DNA of 64,000 bases from IMG/VR virus record IMGVR_UViG_3300024503_000015, positions 1 through 64,000 of that record; one strand, written 5' to 3'. Positions 7,389 through 16,274 of this stretch are shown here, piece by piece; position 1 is the first letter of the stretch; each line of letters opens with the position of its first letter. The notes beneath the pieces were generated by a model. The model was not told the origin of the DNA and ran no database searches. It saw only the letters and a program-made list of their open reading frames with translations. Position numbers and translations under genes: made by a program. Source of the DNA: a virus.

Positions 7389-8122
7389 TATAAATTACCT
7401 TCTTTAACTACTTCGGCTATTAGTTCTTTGTCTGCGGGATATGTTCTGAATCGTCTTGCCCAATATTCTGGATCTAAAACTTCGAATACAATGTTTAATT
7501 GTTCGTCATTGAATTTGCCTAATAATGCCCTTCCGCTGTCACAGTTCAATACTAACCATGGACTAATCTTTCCGTCCTTGATTGCGTACACAGCTCGATT
7601 AACACTTACATACTTAAAGTAATGATTCCACTGGCTACTATTTTCATTTGCCCAGTCCATCATTGTAGTTATACTACGCTGTAAAGCCACTTCGGCAGGT
7701 TCTTTCTTTATTAAGTCTAGAACATATTTATAGTACAATTCTTCTCTACACCAGTGATCTAGTTTAACTCCACTGGTAACAACAAAGTCAATGTATCTAT
7801 CTGGATACAAGGGATTTACGTTGCTGAGAAAACTGCCAAACTTTACAAAGGCATTGTAGTAAGGACTTTTAGCAAACTCGTCATAAGTTTTAACGTGTTT
7901 GGCTTTCTGTGTCAGTTGAAAGAATCTAACATAGGTTTGATAGCCTAGTACAACGTGTTTTTCGTCTTTGGCCAAGTGTCTACGTTTTTGCTCACACATA
8001 TGGACCGTAAGGGTAGACTCTTTAACATAAGCACTACCGCAGTACTGACAAACGTATGGTTTTTCAACTGTGGACAATTTTATTTTAATTCCTTTGTGTT
8101 TCTCAAAAACATCTAAGTTCAT
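7388..8122 (-). CDS. Zinc-finger hypothetical protein, 244 aa
   Basis: The N-terminus carries a C2H2/C2HC-like finger (Cys25, Cys28, His41, Cys43 or His49, in YVCQYCGSAYVKESTLTVHMC). The rest is helical with many aromatics and no catalytic motif. It is translationally coupled to both neighbours: its ATG overlaps the upstream TGA as ATGA, and its last base overlaps the mini-DnaE start. A nucleic-acid-binding replication accessory is the simplest reading, but no family is recognised. Confidence 0.65.
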   Translation of the reverse strand: MNLDVFEKHKGIKIKLSTVEKPYVCQYCGSAYVKESTLTVHMCEQKRRHLAKDEKHVVLGYQTYVRFFQLTQKAKHVKTYDEFAKSPYYNAFVKFGSFLSNVNPLYPDRYIDFVVTSGVKLDHWCREELYYKYVLDLIKKEPAEVALQRSITTMMDWANENSSQWNHYFKYVSVNRAVYAIKDGKISPWLVLNCDSGRALLGKFNDEQLNIVFEVLDPEYWARRFRTYPADKELIAEVVKEGNL

Positions 8123-8586
8123 AATGCCTTTTTAATATCTTTATCTTCCCAACCAAGATCCTTAAGACGTTGCTTAACTTCTTTTTCTGTAGTCATGCTA
8201 GACATAAGTTCGAGTTCGTCTTCTTTCAAGTGTGGATATAGTGTTTCCAATACTTTGATAACTTTACTGTTACCTTCTTTCTTTTTATATCCAATCCATT
8301 CGTGAAAATGAATTTTCTTTTCTTCATTACCAGTCATACAAACAAGATACCACAGTAACTTAGGATGCTTACTAAGACTAAAGTAATGCTTGTTAAAGTA
8401 CTCGTTAGTTTTGAAGATAGCCAACTCTTGCGTTTCTCTGTCGCTGGTTTTAATAGAGCTGGCATACCTAAGCAATAGATAAAGACTGATTTGCTTTCTC
8501 TGTTCTTCTGTGAAATTATCCCATAGATCTCTGGCGCCCATATCAATGGCCGCTGTTTCATCTTTGATAGTTAGTTTATCACTCAT
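8119..8586 (-). CDS. Hypothetical protein, 155 aa
   Basis: The start MSDKLTIKDE at 8586 is chosen over an in-frame ATG four codons upstream because it overlaps the preceding stop by only 8 nt. Charged and helical, with a Trp/His patch (KIHFHEWIGYKKKEGNSK) and a C-terminal segment (LKDLGWEDKDIKKAL) like a small UBA or helix-hairpin motif. Unrecognised. It lies in the coupled chain oxygenase, this gene, zinc finger, mini-DnaE. Confidence 0.55.
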   Translation of the reverse strand: MSDKLTIKDETAAIDMGARDLWDNFTEEQRKQISLYLLLRYASSIKTSDRETQELAIFKTNEYFNKHYFSLSKHPKLLWYLVCMTGNEEKKIHFHEWIGYKKKEGNSKVIKVLETLYPHLKEDELELMSSMTTEKEVKQRLKDLGWEDKDIKKAL

Positions 8587-9205
8587 CTTTAGGAACAATC
8601 CTTACATCAAATGCCATTACAGTTCTATTACCCTTACCCTTCCAAGGATAAACTGTGTGTGGCAGATGGCTTGGAAATACAATAACAGTACCTGGTGTAG
8701 GTTTATATTTCCAATTATCTGTCATAATAAATTTACCAACATCTCTAGTTTGTGGTAATCTAAATGCTACATTGCCGTCTGTTGGAGACAAATTTTCATC
8801 TAAATCTGGAGCAGTGATATAAATGTTTCCGCTGATATTGCCGCCTGGATGTGTATGTAATTCTTGATAGTCTCCCTGCGTCTGACGAATAGTCCAGATG
8901 CTGGTAACAACAGGCTTACACAGTTTTAAATCTTCAGTTCCGCTTTGTGCTGTAATAATTTCCATGTAGCCAGTACAGATGTTTTCAATCCATTTGACTA
9001 ACCAAGAAACATCAATGTTTAGTTGATTAGGATATACTTGTATCTGCTGTCCTCCGCGAATACTAATAAATGGATTATCTGCATCATTCAATTCGGGGTG
9101 TCCGTGTAACATCTCAGACAGACTAAAAATTTGACTAAACTCAACTGGTGGTACTTGGTCAATAGCCAACACAGTTGGTTGAAAATATGCTACCTTTAAA
9201 CTCAT
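8579..9205 (-). CDS. 2OG-Fe(II) oxygenase-like protein
   Basis: Resembles the 2OG-FeII_Oxy_5 family: an HTHPGG metal motif (His117, His119) followed by SGNIYI, and a distal FPSHLPHTVYPW with His183 and Arg194 for the 2-oxoglutarate carboxylate. A double-stranded beta-helix fold is expected. Substrate unknown. It is separated from the large oxygenase island at 47-63 kb and sits among replication genes, coupled to the genes on both sides. Confidence 0.75.
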   Translation of the reverse strand: MSLKVAYFQPTVLAIDQVPPVEFSQIFSLSEMLHGHPELNDADNPFISIRGGQQIQVYPNQLNIDVSWLVKWIENICTGYMEIITAQSGTEDLKLCKPVVTSIWTIRQTQGDYQELHTHPGGNISGNIYITAPDLDENLSPTDGNVAFRLPQTRDVGKFIMTDNWKYKPTPGTVIVFPSHLPHTVYPWKGKGNRTVMAFDVRIVPKDE

Positions 9206-9477
9206 TGTTGTTTATCCTTGACAATATTATAGATTAGTATAGCACGATCCAGTGATCGTTGTAAAGACGTATTGGTCTTTGCAGTTTCCCGAACATTCTT
9301 CCAAAGTCTTGCTTCTTTAGATGCTAGGAATGTTTCCCTGCCATTACCAGGACGTTTGGGATCGTAATCCCAACCGATGGCTACTCGTGTACTAGGATCT
9401 GCACCTATTTCTCGAGCATAGGTAACTCCGTCTGCTCTTTCATAGATATAAGTTGCACCAGGTTTAAGTTGTCCCAT
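9202..9477 (-). CDS. Hypothetical protein, 91 aa
   Basis: The start MGQLKPGATYIYERAD at 9477 is chosen because the preceding gene ends at 9479; longer in-frame starts overlap it heavily. A compact beta segment (YIYERADGVTYAREIGADP, about residues 10-28) is followed by charged helices. No family recognised. Ends with ATGA overlap into the oxygenase gene. Confidence 0.6.
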   Translation of the reverse strand: MGQLKPGATYIYERADGVTYAREIGADPSTRVAIGWDYDPKRPGNGRETFLASKEARLWKNVRETAKTNTSLQRSLDRAILIYNIVKDKQQ

Positions 9478-9478
9478 A

Positions 9479-9985
9479 TTATAACAATTTGTAGTGGTTA
9501 ATAATTTCGCTTTGACGGCTAATGTCTTTAGTAAAAAATGCACAATGCGGTTTAGTGCCTTCATACAATGGAACTGTCAACAATTGGTTATTTTTCATTT
9601 TAGGAAAAAACCATTTAACATCATTGTAGACATTAACAATTTCAATTTGTGCGTACTCGTGTTTAAATGCACTCAATGGATTAAAAATAAATGCTTCAAA
9701 CCCTCTATCATTAAGACTAGTTAAGGGCAGTACTTCCAATTCATTGCCGCATTCGCTGTCACCTACTGCTATACTCCAGTCAATGGGCATAGTTACTTCA
9801 TGTCCGCCAATGTTAAGGACCATGGCAGGACTGTTAAAACTTTCTAAAAATATCAGTGGTATGAAAAAGAAATCTGGATTGTTAGGATCATTATTGTCTA
9901 ATACACTAAATCTAATATCGTCTTCTAATTCATCTGGCATCTTAGACAAGTCGAAACTTTTGTCATCTAAGGTTAAAATATACAT
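9479..9985 (-). CDS. Hypothetical protein, 168 aa
   Basis: The ATG at 9985 has a GGAG Shine-Dalgarno (ACGGAGAATAA). Beta-rich and acidic, with an FFFIPLIFLE core and no catalytic motif. It is second in the run after uvsW. T4-like marine phages carry similar-sized unknown genes here, but no name can be given. Confidence 0.6.
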   Translation of the reverse strand: MYILTLDDKSFDLSKMPDELEDDIRFSVLDNNDPNNPDFFFIPLIFLESFNSPAMVLNIGGHEVTMPIDWSIAVGDSECGNELEVLPLTSLNDRGFEAFIFNPLSAFKHEYAQIEIVNVYNDVKWFFPKMKNNQLLTVPLYEGTKPHCAFFTKDISRQSEIINHYKLL

Positions 9986-10002
9986 TTATTCTCCGTTTAT
10001 TA

Positions 10003-11463
10003 TTATTCCCAATTTACCTTTTCAATGGTGAAAGGGTATTTGGCTTCTTTGTAGAATTTCTTTCGCTCTGTTAAGTGCCTTTTTGCATATTTGCAAGTAG
10101 ATGTTATGTCCCAGATTTGGACGAAGTCTTTATCCTCTGCCTTTCTAATGCCACGCCCAATGCTTTGTATAACTCGGACAAAGCTCTTTCCGGGCTCCAA
10201 AAGAACCAGATTAAAAATCCTAGGAATATTAAGACCCACAGCGGCCACACCATAAGTCGCCACAATAACCTTGTTATCACTGTCTTTAACTTCATCGTAA
10301 TGTTCCTTTCGCTCCGTGAGCTTGACTTCTCCGCTGATGAACACGGATCCTGGTATTGCATCTACAATCTGTCTACCTGCATCGAGCCTATCTACTAGTA
10401 TTAATGTGTTGCCTGAGTCTTTAATTGAATTGCATAGTTTTGCGATATAACCGACCCTGTCAACGTCTGTGACAAGGTACTTTAATTCTTCTTGGTATGT
10501 TCTAAATTCTTTAACGTCCATTAACTGAACAATGTTAACGTGACACTGACTGAGCACACCTTTTTCCTGTAATGTATGTGCGCTGATACGATTAACCACA
10601 GGACCGAGTGTTGCTAAAATACTGTGGAAGTTAATTTCTTCTTTGGGAACTGTACCAGTTAAGCCCCAACGAATAGGAGCATTAGCCATGTTCTGGCTTA
10701 ACAATTTCTTCAACACTTCCGCCTTGGCCATGTGTACTTCGTCGACAATTACACAGACTACGCCTTCTAAGAATTCTGCTAGACTTAATGTATCACTGTC
10801 GTAACTTTTCTTGTCTAAGATGTTTAGACTTTGCCATGTGCAGATAGTATGTGTGCGACCTAGTTCTTTTCTATCGCCAAAATATACTCCAACATCTAAG
10901 CCAACGTTCTTATAATCTTCTTCGGTTTGTACCACTAGGCCTTTGTTAGGAACAATAACCAATGAACGACCGTAAGGTTCGACAAGTGCGCTTAATGTTG
11001 CTGTGATAATTGTCTTGCCAGCGCCTGTGGCTAGTTCTTGTAAACCCTGTGGATTCTCCATAAATCCATTGATAGCATCTAATTGATAGTCACGCAGTAC
11101 AATAGGCTGTCCGGCTATAGGATGTCCTTTAGGCCATACCTTCCCTTGGTCGGCCCAATACTGATCTGTAATCTTTGCAAATTCAAATTTATGTGGATTG
11201 CGTAGGTCTTCAATCTCTTCGATATCAACTCCGCACTCTTCTAATATGCCTAGGATAACATCGAGATGATTAAGATAACCATTCCCGCCAAGACCAAAAA
11301 ACGTAGTAGTTCCATCCCATCTTCCTAATTTATACTGAGGCATATGGCGAGCATATGGTAATTCAAATTTAAGTGCATTAGAGATCTTCCTGCGAATCTC
11401 TACAGGTAATCCGTCTATCTTAATATTAACTTCGTCTCTGATGACAATTTTACAACTGGACAA
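10003..11463 (-). CDS. uvsW: UvsW-like SF2 DNA/RNA-DNA helicase
   Basis: Superfamily 2 helicase that in T4 unwinds R-loops and D-loops and helps switch from origin- to recombination-dependent replication. The N-terminal substrate-binding part ends in YKLGRWDGTT (44-53). The core has Walker A ATGAGKT (145-151), DEVH (241-244), GLTGT (267-271) and SIGRGIRK in motif VI. Residue numbers assume the TTG codon at 11463, preceded by AAAGGAACA, because the next in-frame ATG would remove the first conserved strands. It overlaps the upstream gene by 14 bp. Length matches the family (about 500 aa). Confidence 0.9.
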   Translation of the reverse strand: MSSCKIVIRDEVNIKIDGLPVEIRRKISNALKFELPYARHMPQYKLGRWDGTTTFFGLGGNGYLNHLDVILGILEECGVDIEEIEDLRNPHKFEFAKITDQYWADQGKVWPKGHPIAGQPIVLRDYQLDAINGFMENPQGLQELATGAGKTIITATLSALVEPYGRSLVIVPNKGLVVQTEEDYKNVGLDVGVYFGDRKELGRTHTICTWQSLNILDKKSYDSDTLSLAEFLEGVVCVIVDEVHMAKAEVLKKLLSQNMANAPIRWGLTGTVPKEEINFHSILATLGPVVNRISAHTLQEKGVLSQCHVNIVQLMDVKEFRTYQEELKYLVTDVDRVGYIAKLCNSIKDSGNTLILVDRLDAGRQIVDAIPGSVFISGEVKLTERKEHYDEVKDSDNKVIVATYGVAAVGLNIPRIFNLVLLEPGKSFVRVIQSIGRGIRKAEDKDFVQIWDITSTCKYAKRHLTERKKFYKEAKYPFTIEKVNWE

Positions 11464-12697
11464 TTTGTCTTGTTCCTTTTATTCTTCCATGTCTTACGGA
11501 CACTGAGTTATTATAATAGTAAACTGTAGAAAAGTCATTCAGGTACGCTGAAGTTTTTCCATGTTCGTATGTTGATGTTACTAGAGCAGTTCTAGGTTTC
11601 CAGTCTGCGTTAAAAAGTGGTTTAGGTATGCGATTTTTAGACACAAATACCACTTTAGTCTTTGAGTCTATATAATTATTTAAGTGGTTATCCCTGACGA
11701 ATTGGTTAAACTCCTCGTGGTCAGGATTACCATTTTCTAATCTAAAGAACACAGTTATTTCTCCGTCGTTGCATCGTTGCATCAAACACTGACACAACCC
11801 TTTGATCTGAGAAATTGCTTCTTTTGTCTCGTCAACTATTACCAAAAGCGGCCATTGCTTTAATGCGTCTAATATATCAAAGAGACTATCCATAGTATGT
11901 TCTTCGGGATTAAGACGAAATCTTGTCTCCGGAGAAACCAGGATAGTTTTAATTAAATTATTAGGGCTGATCTCGGTGATTTTTTCAATAATTTTGCGAT
12001 TTTTATGGTAAATTCCACAATTTTTCACCCTGTCTAAAAAAACAAGAAAATCTGAGTCTTTACGATCAGGCATCTCTTTATCTAAGTATTCTTGACAACG
12101 AAAATTTATATTTTTCAAAACTGGTTCGTTGTCAACAATATCCACGTAAGGTGCAAAATTGTCAGGATTTAGGTAAATTTCTTCGATTTTTTCATATAGT
12201 GCTTCTACGTCTTCAGTAATGATAAATCCCAATGGGCGTAGTGTGTTGACTATAAGGTAAAGGTCTTGTTCGTTGAATGATAACTTCTTTTCACCTTTGG
12301 TCTCTTGACAACTTGCAGTTAGTTGTTCTTGTAAATTTGACCAAATTCCGGCAAATTTCTTAGAAAATACGAATTTTATTAAAACTTTGATTTTGTTGTC
12401 TGAGTCGGTGACCAAGGATATCGTTTGCGTTCTATCAATTTGTCTTATAGGCAAACGTAGTGTCTTAAGTGCCAGCAAACTTTCCACATCTACCGAATTT
12501 TGTTCTAAGCCAAGCCGATATTTTTCAATTTTTTTGATGGCTAAGTCTAATTGCCTGTCGGTCAGCGCAGTACCGCGGTTAACTTGTCGTGCAAGACTTT
12601 TGACTAGATTAACTTCTCCAAAGTCAATACGAATATTCACGGCACGACTAGTTAGTCCTGCTAAAATTTCTAATGCGTCCTCAACGGTATGTGTCAT
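11450..12697 (-). CDS. Unknown 415-aa protein at the head of the uvsW unit
   Basis: Mainly helical and charged in the first 100 residues (TDRQLDLAIKKIEKYRLGLE, about 46-65, looks like a helical recognition unit). The C-terminal half is alpha/beta with LLVIVDETKE and a KTKVVFVSK strand, similar in texture to a helicase second domain but without motifs. It is transcribed first, from a consensus sigma70 promoter, and overlaps uvsW by 14 bp, so an early replication or recombination role is likely. Family not recognised. Confidence 0.65.
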   Translation of the reverse strand: MTHTVEDALEILAGLTSRAVNIRIDFGEVNLVKSLARQVNRGTALTDRQLDLAIKKIEKYRLGLEQNSVDVESLLALKTLRLPIRQIDRTQTISLVTDSDNKIKVLIKFVFSKKFAGIWSNLQEQLTASCQETKGEKKLSFNEQDLYLIVNTLRPLGFIITEDVEALYEKIEEIYLNPDNFAPYVDIVDNEPVLKNINFRCQEYLDKEMPDRKDSDFLVFLDRVKNCGIYHKNRKIIEKITEISPNNLIKTILVSPETRFRLNPEEHTMDSLFDILDALKQWPLLVIVDETKEAISQIKGLCQCLMQRCNDGEITVFFRLENGNPDHEEFNQFVRDNHLNNYIDSKTKVVFVSKNRIPKPLFNADWKPRTALVTSTYEHGKTSAYLNDFSTVYYYNNSVSVRHGRIKGTRQIVQL

Positions 12698-12704
12698 ATT
12701 TTAT

Positions 12705-12732
12705 ATTATAACACATTTTTTGACGTTGTCAA
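12705..12732 (-). promoter_or_regulatory. Consensus sigma70 promoter, leaderless geometry
   Basis: On the - strand, perfect TTGACA (12732-12727), a 16-bp spacer and perfect TATAAT (12710-12705). The -10 ends 7 nt before the ATG at 12697, so initiation would fall on or next to the start codon. It overlaps the stop of the upstream glycosyltransferase-like gene and drives the 415-aa gene and uvsW with host polymerase. Confidence 0.75.
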
Positions 12733-13574
12733 CGATTTAGTACATTTAATATACGTTTTTGTGGAATGCCTTGGCTAATCTCATCAACGGTCCATTCGGT
12801 GTGTAGTATTTGATGAAACCAATTTTGTCTGTCAGGCAAGAAAATTTCATTAATTTTTGAAATACTAGAACTAAGTGGATGTGCCAGACTGGTTTTATCA
12901 CAAATTATAGGTATTCCTGCGATTGCCGCTTGGGTGCCAGGGCCACTGTTGTGACTAATCACACAATGATGGTCAAATGCAATGTCAAATTTGTCATAAG
13001 TGCCTGGAATTTTATTAGGTTGTTCAAAAATTATACCAGGTATAGGTGCAGTACCAATCGGATGACGAGGATGGGGTCGAAAAATTATGGGTCTGTCTGT
13101 ATATTTTTGAATTTCGGCAACTTTTTGAGATAACCAGGTTCTAGTAGTGGGCTGATTTTGCCATTGTAGGCTTCTTTCATGTTGGCCAACAATTAATATA
13201 GAATTTTTTCTCGAAGATTTTACATCCTGAAGACCTATACCTAATTTTCTCGCTCTGTCATAGTCGATATTTTCGGTATTTCCGTAAATTCCTTCATTGC
13301 TGATGTGATTAGCAGAAATTTTCCATGTACGACCTCGATCCAGTGCTCCAACTTCAATGATGAATACTGGTTTATTCATACTGCGGTAGTGCGTATAGAC
13401 ATTTTCGTTCATACGCATACGACCATTCCACAAAACACTCCAAATCACAGCACAATCTGCATCTTTGCTGTTTTCTCTCGGCTCAATACCAATTTGTCTA
13501 CAGCCGTCAAGGAATGATCCCCATATAGGTTCCGATTGTAATGCTGTCTGATTAGGAAAGTAGGCTATCTTCAT
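12729..13574 (-). CDS. GT-B-like glycosyltransferase or capsule-synthesis-type protein (paralogue 1)
   Basis: 281 aa from the ATG at 13574 (MKIAYFPNQTA). Features of a C-terminal GT-B nucleotide-sugar half are RPHPRHP (about 178-184) and SHNSGPGTQAAIAGIPIICD, followed by a Trp-containing tail (REQW/RQNW...W..DEI). The same layout recurs in the genes at 14372 and 15294, so the three are paralogues. The start at 13574 is set by a promoter box 8 nt upstream; an earlier in-frame ATG would lie upstream of that box. Probable role: glycan transfer to host surface or virion, or interference with host polysaccharide. Confidence 0.6.
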   Translation of the reverse strand: MKIAYFPNQTALQSEPIWGSFLDGCRQIGIEPRENSKDADCAVIWSVLWNGRMRMNENVYTHYRSMNKPVFIIEVGALDRGRTWKISANHISNEGIYGNTENIDYDRARKLGIGLQDVKSSRKNSILIVGQHERSLQWQNQPTTRTWLSQKVAEIQKYTDRPIIFRPHPRHPIGTAPIPGIIFEQPNKIPGTYDKFDIAFDHHCVISHNSGPGTQAAIAGIPIICDKTSLAHPLSSSISKINEIFLPDRQNWFHQILHTEWTVDEISQGIPQKRILNVLNR

Positions 13575-13577
13575 AGA

Positions 13578-13589
13578 GTAAATATTTAC
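13578..13589. promoter_or_regulatory. Palindromic bidirectional late-type promoter GTAAATATTTAC
   Basis: A 12-bp perfect palindrome in which each strand reads TAAATA. On + the box ends 5 nt before the ATG at 13590; on - it ends 8 nt before the ATG at 13574. Both divergent genes would be leaderless and compete for one element. Confidence 0.6.
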
Positions 13590-14384
13590 ATGATTATACC
13601 GCCACTGCAAGGAAAATTAAGCCACACCGATTTTTTCATCTATGGAGCCTGTGATGAGAAATATTTTGATGAATTTGGAAAATCTTTAATTAACAGCATT
13701 CAAAAAAATAGTAATAATAATATTCACATTCATTTGTTTAATCCTAGACAAGATCAATTAGATTTTTGTCAAAATAAAAATGTTTCTTACTCGTATGAGT
13801 ATGCTCCTTTAGATTTATTTTTAAATGCCGCAAACAAGTGGTCGCAAAATTTAATTAATCCTGATGATTTAGAGAGAAAACAACGTATTTTAAAATCTAT
13901 GGAAAAAGGCGGCGACAAATCTATTATTGAACGAGTACAAAAAACTTATTTTGCCTGTGCTAGATTTATACGTTTAAAAGAATTAATACAACCAACACAA
14001 CCATTCTTTTCTATAGATGTTGATGCTGTTGTTAGAAAAAATATTGTTTCATTAGCATCTACTAAACATTTTTATATACACCAAGTTCCAGGAAAGAAAT
14101 CTAGATTTTTAGCAGGAGGACTGATGTCTCCAGGAAATGTTGAAACAAGTCAGTTTCTATCAGAATATGCAAATCTTCTTGAAATTAATTTAAAAGGCGA
14201 TTACATTTATTGGGGATTGGACCAAGATGTACTTTTACCACTAGTGCCAAAGTACAATTATGGAAATTTACCCATGTCATACATCGACTGGGAAATGAAT
14301 GCTCACAGTTGCATCTGGACTGCTAAAGGTGTTAGAAAAAGTTTAAAGATTTTTGTAGAAGAACAATCGCGTTATTTGATATAA
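13590..14384 (+). CDS. DXD-motif glycosyltransferase-like protein (GT-A)
   Basis: 264 aa. Early strands FFIYGACDEKYFDEFGKSL and IHIHLFNPR fit the N-terminal half of a GT-A fold, and SIDVDAVVRKN (about 138-148) supplies a DxD metal motif. WGLDQDVLLPL near the C-terminus resembles the donor-side loop of GT8-like enzymes. It is the only + strand gene in the glycan cassette. It is AT-rich and overlaps the convergent gene by 13 bp, consistent with acquisition as a separate unit. Acceptor unknown. Confidence 0.6.
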   Translation: MIIPPLQGKLSHTDFFIYGACDEKYFDEFGKSLINSIQKNSNNNIHIHLFNPRQDQLDFCQNKNVSYSYEYAPLDLFLNAANKWSQNLINPDDLERKQRILKSMEKGGDKSIIERVQKTYFACARFIRLKELIQPTQPFFSIDVDAVVRKNIVSLASTKHFYIHQVPGKKSRFLAGGLMSPGNVETSQFLSEYANLLEINLKGDYIYWGLDQDVLLPLVPKYNYGNLPMSYIDWEMNAHSCIWTAKGVRKSLKIFVEEQSRYLI

Positions 14385-15322
14385 TTTCTCATGTGATTCC
14401 AGCATCTGCCCGATCTGGTATCGTCGAAACTCCAATGACATTGTGCAAGTTTCTTAATCCACTGTTCTCTATCTGCTAGTATAGGATTTTCTAATTTACT
14501 AAAATCTGTATTAGCAACATCGCCTCCTTGACTGTAACTAGGATCGTCTGTAATAAAAGCAGGTATACCTTCTATTGGAGCAACGGCACTAGGCGTACTA
14601 TTATGACAAACTAGTGCCCAACAATTAATTAAATCTTCAGTGATATGTCTTTCTTGAGGACTAATTGTAGCATTATATTTTTTTAATAACGGTGCATAAT
14701 TTGAAAAATTCTTCCAGTCTCCGGGATGCCAACGAATAACAACGGGACGGTCAGAATAAGTTCTTATTTTAGTAAATGTTTCCTCTAACCACTTCATTAG
14801 ATTGTAACCTCGCATACTCCAACCCATGGGGCGTTGTAGTGTAATAAGAATATGATTTCCAGTTGAACGCCACGGTTTTAAATCCATATCATAATCGCGT
14901 TTAATATTGTTCCAGTTTTCTTCTCCAGGATTATCGTTACAATAGATACCTGTTGCCGGAAATACGCCATTGAAACTATATCTTAAATATTTTTTAGGGT
15001 TTTCTTTATTCTTATAGATGAACACGTTACTATCAATACTAAGCCAATATCTTCCATTTTTAATCTGTGTGTCCATTACCATTTTACGAACTTTATAATG
15101 GTCCAACGTAGTTTTACTTGGATTTGCATCGAAGGCATTTCCAATAATTGCACCCACGTCACAAGGTTCATATTGATAAGAAGTTGTAGTAGATGCCAGG
15201 TCTCCACATTTTGCGGCGCCTTCTGCAAAGTATGTTAGTGCATTTACTTTCTCGGTGCCATTGATATGCTTAGGTAGGCTACTAAGATAACTTTTAATAA
15301 TTAATTGTTTCGCGTTGTTCAT
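14372..15322 (-). CDS. GT-B-like protein, paralogue 2
   Basis: 316 aa with the paralogue signature: VVIRWHPGDWKNF (donor-site region), then CHNSTPSAVAPIEGIPAFITD, then a DREQW...HWSFDD tail like the genes at 12729 and 15294. The SxxxAxxxGxP segment resembles the capsule-polysaccharide or Kdo-transferase type of nucleotide-sugar site. The start overlaps the upstream gene by 29 bp. Probably acts on the same glycan as its paralogues. Confidence 0.55.
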   Translation of the reverse strand: MNNAKQLIIKSYLSSLPKHINGTEKVNALTYFAEGAAKCGDLASTTTSYQYEPCDVGAIIGNAFDANPSKTTLDHYKVRKMVMDTQIKNGRYWLSIDSNVFIYKNKENPKKYLRYSFNGVFPATGIYCNDNPGEENWNNIKRDYDMDLKPWRSTGNHILITLQRPMGWSMRGYNLMKWLEETFTKIRTYSDRPVVIRWHPGDWKNFSNYAPLLKKYNATISPQERHITEDLINCWALVCHNSTPSAVAPIEGIPAFITDDPSYSQGGDVANTDFSKLENPILADREQWIKKLAQCHWSFDDTRSGRCWNHMRNYIK

Positions 15323-16274
15323 TTTCTAAAACCATTCTCCAAGCATCGCCTGTTATCATTTCTTCTAGATGAAATTGTCCGTAGGCCAGCGAACTACACC
15401 ACTTATAAACAAAACTCTCGTCAGGGTAAAACGGTGTTTCTATCTTTGACAAATCTTTTAAACACACCGGATCCGCCGCAGTAGGTGCTGTAGTAAATGC
15501 AGGTATTCCATAGGCTACTGCTTCTATGGCCGCAATACTATTAAGTGTGACTACAGCAAAAATATCTTCGTCTAGTGCTTGATATATTGTTTTTTTAAAC
15601 GTTCTATCTGGCCTTGACATTTTTTCTCTAATAACAATTTCTCTATCTGTATATTTTTTTAATGTATCAACAGTAGACGCAATCCAAGAATCTTTTGTAT
15701 AACCGTAGTTCCCTGCAGATTTATCAATTGGTGCTATCAGTAAAATTTTGCTGCCGGATTTTTTCCATCCTTTCCATTTTAAATTTTCATCTATGGCACA
15801 AAGTTGTTCCCATCTGTCACCGGGCACATTTAAAATTTTTTCGTGTTGCATGGAATTTTTTACAATTCTATGCCATAATTTTTTAGCATTTGGATTAACA
15901 GTTGTTCTGTAGTTTCCAAAGTATCCAGTTTCTATAAAATAATAATCTAATCCTTTGTCTTTAACTAAGTTAATATAATCGGTAGATGCAATGCCTCTAA
16001 CTAATATTGGTTTAGTGATATTTTTAACAAATTTAAATTCGTTATACAGTTGTATATCTTTATCAGGAAAACTAATCATAGTTAACGCTGTTAAATCTGT
16101 ATCTGCAATTAATCGAAGAAAAAGATTCTGTTTTTGTTCTAAAATAACGTTATTATTTTTCTTTCTAAGTTCTTGTATTTCGTGATAAATTTTATAAACG
16201 ATTTGTGCTTGATCGATTATTCTATCTATATTCGATGTACTGGTAGACTTAGCCAGTGCCGTCGGAATAATCAT
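15294..16274 (-). CDS. GT-B-like protein, paralogue 3
   Basis: 326 aa. The most diverged of the three: EIVIREKMSRPDRTFK replaces the RPHP site, but VVTLNSIAAIEAVAYGIPAFTT and the terminal CSSLAYGQFHLEEM block keep the pattern. The N-terminal half is Lys- and Asn-rich. It overlaps the GT25 gene by 26 bp. With the usual proline/histidine donor residues missing, activity is less certain than for paralogues 1 and 2. Confidence 0.5.
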   Translation of the reverse strand: MIIPTALAKSTSTSNIDRIIDQAQIVYKIYHEIQELRKKNNNVILEQKQNLFLRLIADTDLTALTMISFPDKDIQLYNEFKFVKNITKPILVRGIASTDYINLVKDKGLDYYFIETGYFGNYRTTVNPNAKKLWHRIVKNSMQHEKILNVPGDRWEQLCAIDENLKWKGWKKSGSKILLIAPIDKSAGNYGYTKDSWIASTVDTLKKYTDREIVIREKMSRPDRTFKKTIYQALDEDIFAVVTLNSIAAIEAVAYGIPAFTTAPTAADPVCLKDLSKIETPFYPDESFVYKWCSSLAYGQFHLEEMITGDAWRMVLENEQRETINY

